From contig NZ_JAPWKB010000005.1 of NCBI RefSeq assembly GCF_028283785.1, positions 62,001 to 126,000 of the forward strand: a stretch of 64,000 nt of DNA, written 5' to 3'. The stretch comes from Paraburkholderia sp. (GTDB lineage Bacteria > Pseudomonadota > Gammaproteobacteria > Burkholderiales > Burkholderiaceae). The translations under genes were made by a program, and so were the position numbers. Position 1 is the first letter of the stretch, and each line of letters begins with the position of its first letter. The notes beneath the pieces were generated by a model. That model was not told the DNA's origin. It did not search any database and saw only the letters and a program-made list of their open reading frames with translations. Of the stretch, positions 30,827 through 37,254 are shown piece after piece.

Positions 30827-30901
30827 CGCGGGTTAGACCGTCACTCAAGGTGGCGTGTCGCTTGCAACGTGTCGGCGCGCACGCTGAATTGCATTGAAGA
30901 T

Positions 30902-31789
30902 TTAGCGCGACTCTCTTTCTTTTCGTCCCGGCAACGATGCTGCCCGAGCCTCGCGATGTACGCGACGCACACTGCGCCATTGCCTGCCGTCGCGGAACGC
31001 ATTCCACCGCATCTCCTGCGGGAGACAATGGCTCCACGACCGCCACTCGATAAATTCGTCGATGACGACCGCTTCGGTCTTCTGCTTCTTCAAACCCAAT
31101 GATTTTCCGCACTTGCGCACGCCGCGACTGGTTCGTCCTCTCTGATGCGTCGTCATTGTCAAATGAGCGCCCAACGCTGCGGCGAGGCCACTCATCGACA
31201 GCAATGCGCTCATCCCGAACGGCTGCATATCACGGGTCACAAAATCGTAACCGAGCCACACACATAAAATAACGGCACCCAGATTGACCAGCGAATAGCC
31301 GGGACGTCGTGCATCACGTAAATCCAGCGCACCACGCCATTTCCCGAAAGCCACCGCCGATCCGGCGAACATCAACGCGCCGAAAAAGACCGCGATATAC
31401 ATCTCGGCGCGCTGGATACTTTCCCATGCGTCCGACGTCTGATACCTGAACAAGCCGCATGAAACGGCGGCGAGTCCAATGCCACTTCCCAACAGCGCGA
31501 TCGTTGCCGGCCGGCGCGTCATATCACGACGGCGCGCGAGCCACGCGCCAAGCGCCGCACCGACGATTGCAGCAACGACCACGTTAGCGTTGGCGCCCGC
31601 CCCAGCTGCCAGCCAGCCCGCAATGACGACACTCCCGGGACCCGCATACGAAGCGACTGCGGGCGACTTCACCGAACTGGTTGCAGATGCAACTGTCAAT
31701 TGAGTGACGCCTGACACGACGCCAGCCAGCACCACCGACAGTAAAAATCCGCTGATCATCCAGACGGTATTCCCCGCTAACTCCGGCAT
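30902..31789 (-). CDS. PntB-like membrane protein, truncated with unusual C-terminal tail
   Basis: 295 residues. About the first 215 residues are hydrophobic and resemble the membrane domain of transhydrogenase beta subunit PntB: GAALGAWLARRRDMT corresponds to its GGAIG-LAKKVEMT region, and AVFFGALMFAGSAVAFGKWR to its FIGAVTFTGSVVAFGK helix. The soluble NADP-binding domain III of PntB (total ~460 residues) is missing. The last ~75 residues are a basic, Arg/Trp-rich tail with no family resemblance. It follows the FAH gene by 35 bases with a GGGGA ribosome site, so it is transcribed with frc. It may be a decayed remnant or a repurposed membrane protein. Confidence 0.6.
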   Translation of the reverse strand: MPELAGNTVWMISGFLLSVVLAGVVSGVTQLTVASATSSVKSPAVASYAGPGSVVIAGWLAAGAGANANVVVAAIVGAALGAWLARRRDMTRRPATIALLGSGIGLAAVSCGLFRYQTSDAWESIQRAEMYIAVFFGALMFAGSAVAFGKWRGALDLRDARRPGYSLVNLGAVILCVWLGYDFVTRDMQPFGMSALLSMSGLAAALGAHLTMTTHQRGRTSRGVRKCGKSLGLKKQKTEAVVIDEFIEWRSWSHCLPQEMRWNAFRDGRQWRSVRRVHREARAASLPGRKERESR

Positions 31790-31824
31790 GCGCGTCCCCT
31801 TTGGGCATCTAGAGAGCGAGTGCG

Positions 31825-32643
31825 TCAGGCAACGCTTGCACTCGCTGCGGCGGCGACGTCAGTTGCGAGGTGCTCCGTCGTTCCGAGGCGATTGCTCAAC
31901 ACGCCAATTCCTTCGATCGATACCGAAACGGTCGCGCCATCTTTAATCGATCCGACGCCGAGCGACGTACCGCACGCAATCACATCGCCGGGTTCGAGCG
32001 TCAAGTCTTGCGAGATCAGACTCACCTGTTCGGCGGGCGTAAACACCATGTCGTCGAGCGGATAGTTCTGGCGTTCGACGCCGTCGAGCGTCGTCACGAC
32101 ACGCGCGCTACGCCAATCGAATCCCGACACGATCGACGGCCCGAGGCAGCAAAACGTATCGAAGCCTTTAGCGCGACACCACTGCGGAAAATGCGGATTC
32201 TCGTTGAGGAGTTCGGCGGCGGTGACGTCGTTGACGATCGTGTATCCGAAGATCGCAGCGGCCGCTTCTTCGACGCTGACGTTGCGACAGCGTCGTCCGA
32301 TCACAATGCCCAACTCACCTTCATATGCGATTTTCCCGGCATACGCAGCCGGTCTTTCGATCGTTGCGCCCGCACCGATCACGGAGCCGGCCGGCTTCAG
32401 CAGAAACAGCGGATGAGTCGGTACGGGCTTTTCGAGCTTCAATGCCAGCGCGTGAAAGTTATTCCATAGCGCGACGACTTTGCCAGGCGCGCACGGCGCA
32501 AGCGGCGTCAATGCACGCATAGACAGTACGGCACCCGTCGGTACCCGGTTATCGAGTCCCGCGTATTCATGCAGATAAGCGCCTTCGACACGACCGAACA
32601 CCACCGTGCCCTCGCTCGACATAAATCTCATCCATGTATCCAC
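31825..32643 (-). CDS. fumarylacetoacetate hydrolase family protein
   Basis: 272 residues matching FAH-family C-C hydrolases, isomerases and decarboxylases (such as ureidoglycolate lyase or 2-keto-4-pentenoate-type enzymes). Motifs: FLKPAGSVIGAGATIERP in spirit (LFLLKPAGSVIGAGATI), YEGELGIVIGRRCRNVSVEE (metal-binding Glu pair), GYTIVNDVTA, and LEPGDVIACGTSLGVGS. It sits 26 bases after frc on the same strand. Exact substrate unknown; the link with oxalate activation suggests a 2-oxo- or dicarboxylate-related substrate. Confidence 0.85.
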   Translation of the reverse strand: MDTWMRFMSSEGTVVFGRVEGAYLHEYAGLDNRVPTGAVLSMRALTPLAPCAPGKVVALWNNFHALALKLEKPVPTHPLFLLKPAGSVIGAGATIERPAAYAGKIAYEGELGIVIGRRCRNVSVEEAAAAIFGYTIVNDVTAAELLNENPHFPQWCRAKGFDTFCCLGPSIVSGFDWRSARVVTTLDGVERQNYPLDDMVFTPAEQVSLISQDLTLEPGDVIACGTSLGVGSIKDGATVSVSIEGIGVLSNRLGTTEHLATDVAAAASASVA

Positions 32644-32669
32644 GACCTACTCCTTCACTCTGTTCAGAT

Positions 32670-33917
32670 TCAGATCGCGCCGGCCGCGCGCAACGCGCTG
32701 ACCTGTTCCGGCGAATAACCGATTTCCGCCATCACTTCGTCGGTGTGTTCGCCGAGCAGCGGCGAGCGCGTAACGTCGGTCGGACTGTCGGACAGCTTGA
32801 TCGGATTGCCCACCGTCAGATACTTGCCGCGCACCGGATGATCGACTTCGACGATCGTCCCCGTCTTGCGCAGCGACGGCTCTTCCGCGATCTCTTTCAT
32901 CGACAGGATCGGTCCGCACGGTATGTCGTATTTATTGAGGATTTCCATCGCCTCGAACTTGGTCTTCGTCATCGTCCAGCGTTCGATTTCCGCGAAGATG
33001 TCCTTAAGATGCGGCAGTCGTGCGGCGGGCGTCGCGTAGTCGGGATGGGTCGCCCATTCTTCCTTGCCGATCACGTTGCAGATCTTCGTCCACACCGGCG
33101 CCTGCGTGATGAAGTAGATGTACGCGTTCGGGTCGTGCTCCCAGCCCTTGCACTTCAGGATCCAGCCCGGCTGACCGCCGCCCGACGCGTTGCCCGCGCG
33201 CGGCACCGCTTCGCCGAACGTGCCGTTCGGATGCTGCGGATATTCGCGCATCACGCCGGTCCGTTCGAGCCGCTGCTGGTCGCGCAGTTTCACGCGGCAC
33301 AGGTTCAGCACGCCGTCCTGCATCGCCGCCAGCACCTTCTGGCCACGGCCCGTGTGGGTGCGCTGATACAGCGCCGTGACGATGCCCAGCGCCAGATGCA
33401 GCCCGGTGCCGCTGTCGCCGATCTGCGCGCCCGTCACGACCGGCGGGCCGTCGTCGAAACCCGTGGTGGACGCCGCGCCGCCGACGCATTGCGCGACGTT
33501 CTCGTAGACCTTGCAATCCTCGTACGGTCCCGGTCCAAAGCCCTTCACCGACGCGACGATCATCTTCGGATTCAGCTCCTGAATCCGCTCCCACGTAAAA
33601 CCCATCCGGTCCAGCGCGCCCGGCGCGAAGTTTTCGACCAGCACGTCGCAGGTCTGGATCAGCGCTTCGAGCACGAGCTTGCCTTCGGGATTTTTCGTGT
33701 CGATCGTCACCGAACGCTTGTTGTGATTGAGCATCGTGAAATACAGGCTGTCGGCCTCGGGAATGTCACGCAACTGCTCGCGCGTGATGTCCCCGGCGCC
33801 GGCGCGCTCCACCTTGATCACGTCGGCGCCGAACCATGCGAGCAACTGCGTGCACGTCGGTCCCGACTGCACGTGCGTGAAGTCGAGAATGCGAACTCCG
33901 TCGAGTGCTTTGCCCAT
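32670..33917 (-). CDS. frc: formyl-CoA:oxalate CoA-transferase
   Basis: 415 residues, family III CoA-transferase. Transfers CoA from formyl-CoA to oxalate, making oxalyl-CoA. Features that match characterised Frc: [55 protein letters not shown], the catalytic Asp at about 168 in [11 protein letters not shown], the glycine loop SGGGQPGW, and [24 protein letters not shown] precedes the Met of MGKALDG. An inverted-repeat operator lies about 77-90 bases upstream. The decarboxylase that normally uses oxalyl-CoA (Oxc) is not in this window. Confidence 0.92.
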   Translation of the reverse strand: MGKALDGVRILDFTHVQSGPTCTQLLAWFGADVIKVERAGAGDITREQLRDIPEADSLYFTMLNHNKRSVTIDTKNPEGKLVLEALIQTCDVLVENFAPGALDRMGFTWERIQELNPKMIVASVKGFGPGPYEDCKVYENVAQCVGGAASTTGFDDGPPVVTGAQIGDSGTGLHLALGIVTALYQRTHTGRGQKVLAAMQDGVLNLCRVKLRDQQRLERTGVMREYPQHPNGTFGEAVPRAGNASGGGQPGWILKCKGWEHDPNAYIYFITQAPVWTKICNVIGKEEWATHPDYATPAARLPHLKDIFAEIERWTMTKTKFEAMEILNKYDIPCGPILSMKEIAEEPSLRKTGTIVEVDHPVRGKYLTVGNPIKLSDSPTDVTRSPLLGEHTDEVMAEIGYSPEQVSALRAAGAI

Positions 33918-33993
33918 CTGTGTCTCCTCCACCGCAAGTTCGTCGGACCCTCAGGATCCCGCTGCGTGTCATTACATCTTGAACCATACGGTA

Positions 33994-34007
33994 TGTGATA
34001 TATCACA
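33994..34007. promoter_or_regulatory. palindromic operator upstream of frc
   Basis: TGTGATATATCACA is a perfect 14-bp palindrome inside GTATGTGATATATCACA, 77-90 bases upstream of the frc start. A second, closely related site lies at 35258-35271, equally far upstream of the small gene before gntR. The GntR/FCD regulator next door is the most likely binder. On the minus strand a weak promoter (TTGAAT, 18 bases, TATGGT) would put the site in its spacer, fitting repression. Confidence 0.6.
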
Positions 34008-34186
34008 TTCAAGCAAGCGCATTTTCGAGACCGCAAAACGCTGAAGATTGCCGTGAGATCCTTGTTTGACGCGGGGTTACAGCGAATAAAGCGACGCCGA
34101 CGCGGAGGGGCGACGAGGGAAAACACCGAGCGCCGCGTCGATCCCAAGCGGGATTATTTGAGAAAAATCACGCAGATCGCAGACGC

Positions 34187-34225
34187 AAAAAAAGCCAGCG
34201 GCTCAAACATCTCCGCTGGCTTTTC
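34187..34225. terminator. rho-independent terminator downstream of gntR
   Basis: AGCCAGCGG (about 34193-34201) pairs with CCGCTGGCT (34213-34221), with flanking A and T runs on both sides. It lies 40 bases after the gntR stop on the minus strand. Confidence 0.85.
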
Positions 34226-34264
34226 GCTACAGACAATCACAATGGCGCGGTGCGCGCCGCCGTC

Positions 34265-34984
34265 TCAATCCAGAAAGTCGCAATTCGCTTCGACGAACGC
34301 GGCCAGATCCAGCGAGTGCTGACGCACCAGCCGTTCGGCAAGCTCGGTATCGCGCTGTTCGAGCGCCTCGATGATGCGCAGGTGATCGACGATAGACCGG
34401 GACGCGCGATCGCTTTGCGAAATGGTCAGACGCCGGATCGCACGCACATGGATAAAGATGTTCTTGATCGTGTCGAGGATGATCCGCGACTGCGATAACT
34501 CGACGATTGCCTGATGAAACGCGATGTTCGCGTCGGAGTATTCATCGATATGTTCGGCGGGCGTCGAATCACGAAAGTTGTCGAACATATGACGCAAACC
34601 GGCGATTTGCTCGTCCGATGCGTTCTGGGTGGCTAGACGCGCGGCCATGCTTTCCAGCGCGGCCCACATCTGGATCATTTCGACGATCTCGCGCTTGCTC
34701 TTGCGCACGATGTAAATGCCACGACGCGGCACCATCCGCAGAAAGCCTTCCTGCTCGAGCAGCGTCATCGCCTCGCGCACCGGCGTCCGGCTCACGCCGA
34801 GCGATTCGCTCAACACGCGCTCGTCGAGCCGGATTTCCTCACGCGACTGATAGATGTCTGCGTCGGCGATTGCCTGGCGCAGCATTGCATAAGCCTGGTC
34901 GCGCAAGCTCACGCTTGCGCCGATAGGCTGTAACGTCAATGTCAACGGTGTAGCCACAGATTCAGTTTGAAGTTCTGACGACAT
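34265..34984 (-). CDS. GntR-family regulator, FCD (FadR-like) subgroup, probable oxalate regulator
   Basis: 239 residues. N-terminal winged helix (RDQAYAMLRQAIADADIYQS; RVLSESLGVSRTPVREAMTL; RRGIYIVRKSKREI) followed by the all-helical FCD ligand domain (residues about 95-230; metal-binding Asp/His positions in ANIAFHQAIVELS and VDHLRIIEAL). FCD proteins usually bind carboxylates. It lies between frc and OFA antiporter 2, and both flanks carry matching palindromes, so autoregulation and frc control are likely. The start overlaps the last 23 bases of an upstream small gene. Confidence 0.9.
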   Translation of the reverse strand: MSSELQTESVATPLTLTLQPIGASVSLRDQAYAMLRQAIADADIYQSREEIRLDERVLSESLGVSRTPVREAMTLLEQEGFLRMVPRRGIYIVRKSKREIVEMIQMWAALESMAARLATQNASDEQIAGLRHMFDNFRDSTPAEHIDEYSDANIAFHQAIVELSQSRIILDTIKNIFIHVRAIRRLTISQSDRASRSIVDHLRIIEALEQRDTELAERLVRQHSLDLAAFVEANCDFLD

Positions 34985-35183
34985 TCATCGCCTCTTTTTG
35001 AACAGACTTACGGAACGGCGCCGATGCAGCCATCGTGCCCTCGCCGCCCAACCCAAAGAACCGGCCATTGCCCGACGCGCGTTGCGCGACCGGCAGCGTG
35101 ATGCCTTGAGCCAGAATAACAGTTGCCGAGGCGCCCAGCGCGACGAATGCAAGGGCGAGCAGTGCAAGAGAAACAAATTCCAT
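34962..35183 (-). CDS. small membrane-helix protein overlapping gntR
   Basis: 73 residues. GGAG lies six bases before the ATG. The first ~27 residues form a hydrophobic helix or signal (MEFVSLALLALAFVALGASA then TVILAQG); the rest is a Gly/Ser-rich polar tail. Its stop lies inside gntR, overlapping by 23 bases in another frame, so it could set translation of gntR. It resembles no family I know. It may be a coupled leader peptide or a small transport helper. Confidence 0.5.
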   Translation of the reverse strand: MEFVSLALLALAFVALGASATVILAQGITLPVAQRASGNGRFFGLGGEGTMAASAPFRKSVQKEAMNVVRTSN

Positions 35184-35604
35184 TTGTAGCTCCGAAAGAT
35201 TGAGTGATTCGATGACTCAATCATATGCTGCGTCGCCGCAAAAATCAATATCTTGTATGTGGTATATCAGAGATTGTTGTTTTTTAGCGTCTATCCGTGA
35301 CCGTATCACGGTCCGCGTGCAGGGCTCGGCACCGTGCACGATTTGGTTTTTTTTCCGCTCGCCCTTGTCCCGTAAGCCTTCCGCAAAAACGCCTGCTATA
35401 TGCAGACGTATCTCCTATTGCCAGCGCAAACAGTCCCACCTATCGTTCTCATAAGGTGTCGTTTATGAGGGTCGGGTTTGCTCTATATGAATCACAACTG
35501 CATATATCCGACTACTAATGACACGCGATCATAGGTAGGACGAATATTAAAGAATTGTAATTTTCAGCCGATAACAGACGCTTGAACGTCAACGGAGACC
35601 GACC
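35184..35604. other. divergent promoter region between gntR unit and OFA antiporter 2
   Basis: 421 bases, AT-richer than the surrounding genes. It contains the second GntR-type site (35258-35271), which lies near the gntR side. The ribosome region of the antiporter (GGAGACCGACC) is at its right end. No gene seen. Confidence 0.6.
35258..35271. promoter_or_regulatory. second GntR-type operator, upstream of the gntR unit
   Basis: TGTGGTATATCAGA inside GTATGTGGTATATCAGA matches the frc operator at 15 of 17 positions (GTATGTGRTATATCASA). It lies 75-88 bases upstream of the small gene in front of gntR, almost the same distance as site 1 from frc. It is about 335 bases upstream of OFA antiporter 2, so that gene may or may not be controlled by it. 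Confidence 0.55.
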
Positions 35605-37008
35605 ATGAGCAGCATTACCGGGCCGGGCGGCAGCCCCGGCTCCGCCCCCTTCTTCTCGAAACAGGCCACCGTCGCGCAACCCGGCTTTTCACGCTGGATG
35701 GTGCCGCCCGCAGCGCTCGCCGTGCACCTTTGCATCGGCCAGGCTTATGCGTTTTCGGTATTCAATGGTCCGTTGACGAAAGTGATCGGCATCACGCAAT
35801 CGTCGCCTGACGACTGGACGCTGACCACGCTCGGCTGGATCTTCTCGCTGGCGATCGTTTTCCTCGGCCTGTCGGCTGCGTTTGCCGGTAAGTGGCTCGA
35901 AAAAGTCGGCCCGCGTCGCACGATGTTTACCGCGGCGTGCTGCTTCGGCGGCGGCTTCCTCGTGTCGGCGCTCGGCGTCTGGACGCACCAGATCGCGCTG
36001 TTGTATCTCGGATATGGCGTGATCGGCGGGATCGGACTGGGGCTCGGTTATGTGTCGCCGGTATCGACGTTGATCCGCTGGTTCCCGGACCGTCGCGGCA
36101 TGGCGACCGGCATGGCGATCATGGGTTTCGGCGGCGGCGCGATGATCGCGGCTCCGCTGTCGGTCGCATTGATGAACCACTTCCGCAGCGACACCAGCGT
36201 CGGCGTCGCGGAAACCTTCGTCGTGCTCGGCATTGCGTACTTCATCTCGATGTCGATCGGCGCACTCACGATCCGCGTGCCGGCGAAAGACTGGAAACCG
36301 GCCGGCTGGACGCCGCCTGCCAACTCGCAGAACAAGATGATCACGCGTAATCACGTGCACATCGACCAGGCGCTGAAGACGCCGCAGTTCTACCTGATCT
36401 GGCTGGTGCTGTTCCTGAACGTGACGGCCGGCATCGGCATTCTCGGCCAGGCGTCGGTGATGATTCAGGAAAGCTTCAAGAACACCGTAACGGCCGCTGC
36501 TGCCGCCGGTTTCGTCGGCTTGCTGTCGCTGTTCAACATGGGCGGCCGTTTCGTGTGGGCGTCCGCGTCGGACTGGCTGGGCCGCAAGAACACCTATTTC
36601 ATCTTCTTCGCGCTGGGCGCCGTGCTGTACTACTTCGTGCCGACTTTCGCGGCATCCGGTCAGATCGCGCTGTTCGTGCTGGCCTATTGCGTGATCCTGA
36701 CGATGTACGGCGGCGGCTTCGCCACGGTTCCCGCGTATCTCGCGGACATGTTCGGCACGGCGTTCGTCGGCGGGATTCACGGTCGTCTGCTGACGGCGTG
36801 GGCCGCAGCCGGCGTCGCCGGTCCGGTGCTGGTCAACTACATCCGCGCCTATCAGGTGGCGCACGGCGTCGCAAAGGCCGATGCGTACACGATGACGGTT
36901 CACATCATGGCTGTGCTGCTGGTGGTGGGTTTCATCTGCAACCTGCTGGTCAAGCGCGTGGACGACAAGCACCACATGACCGATGCGCAACTCGCCAGCG
37001 GCCAATAA
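35605..37008 (+). CDS. OFA-family major facilitator, oxalate/formate antiporter-like (copy 2)
   Basis: 467 residues, 12 transmembrane helices. Helix 1 has SRWMVPPAALAVHLCIGQAY then AFSVFNGPL; the A-loop and helix 5 motifs are GIGLGLGYVSPVSTLIRWFP and DRRGMATGMAIMGFGGGAM; the central loop gives way to FYLIWLVLFLNVTAGIGILG. This is the OxlT-like OFA family, probably exchanging oxalate and formate. Unlike copy 1 it has a long cytoplasmic N-terminus and a small partner gene 10 bases downstream. GGAGA precedes the ATG. Confidence 0.88.
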   Translation: MSSITGPGGSPGSAPFFSKQATVAQPGFSRWMVPPAALAVHLCIGQAYAFSVFNGPLTKVIGITQSSPDDWTLTTLGWIFSLAIVFLGLSAAFAGKWLEKVGPRRTMFTAACCFGGGFLVSALGVWTHQIALLYLGYGVIGGIGLGLGYVSPVSTLIRWFPDRRGMATGMAIMGFGGGAMIAAPLSVALMNHFRSDTSVGVAETFVVLGIAYFISMSIGALTIRVPAKDWKPAGWTPPANSQNKMITRNHVHIDQALKTPQFYLIWLVLFLNVTAGIGILGQASVMIQESFKNTVTAAAAAGFVGLLSLFNMGGRFVWASASDWLGRKNTYFIFFALGAVLYYFVPTFAASGQIALFVLAYCVILTMYGGGFATVPAYLADMFGTAFVGGIHGRLLTAWAAAGVAGPVLVNYIRAYQVAHGVAKADAYTMTVHIMAVLLVVGFICNLLVKRVDDKHHMTDAQLASGQ

Positions 37009-37018
37009 GGAGACTTCG

Positions 37019-37147
37019 ATGAGCACACAACAATCCGTCACGAAGACCCATCCGGCCAAGCTCGCGCTCTTCTGGCTGTATGTGATCGCGCCGCTGACCT
37101 GGGGCGTGGTGAACACGCTGCTGCAAGCGATGAAGCTGTTCCACTGA
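37019..37147 (+). CDS. 42-residue MFS transporter small subunit
   Basis: Starts behind AAGGAGA, 10 bases after the stop of OFA antiporter 2. The product has a polar head (MSTQQSVTKTHPAKLA) and a single membrane helix (LFWLYVIAPLTWGVVNTLLQ) ending AMKLFH. Such tiny one-helix proteins are known next to OFA-type major facilitators and are annotated as MFS small subunits; the role is probably to assist assembly or transport, but is not established. A strong terminator follows, so the pair forms a two-gene operon. Confidence 0.8.
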   Translation: MSTQQSVTKTHPAKLALFWLYVIAPLTWGVVNTLLQAMKLFH

Positions 37148-37177
37148 AACGGGCAACGTTCGCTGAACCGCAGTTCG

Positions 37178-37203
37178 AAGCGCGCCGGGAGGCGCGCTTT
37201 TTT
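37178..37203 (+). terminator. rho-independent terminator after the antiporter operon
   Basis: GCGCGCC (37180-37186) pairs with GGCGCGC (37191-37197) over GGGA, followed by TTTTTT. A textbook terminator for the antiporter and small-subunit operon, 30 bases after the last stop. Confidence 0.9.
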
Positions 37204-37254
37204 ATTGCACGATCGACCCGCGCACCACGCAGCACCGGCACGGCAAACCCACGC

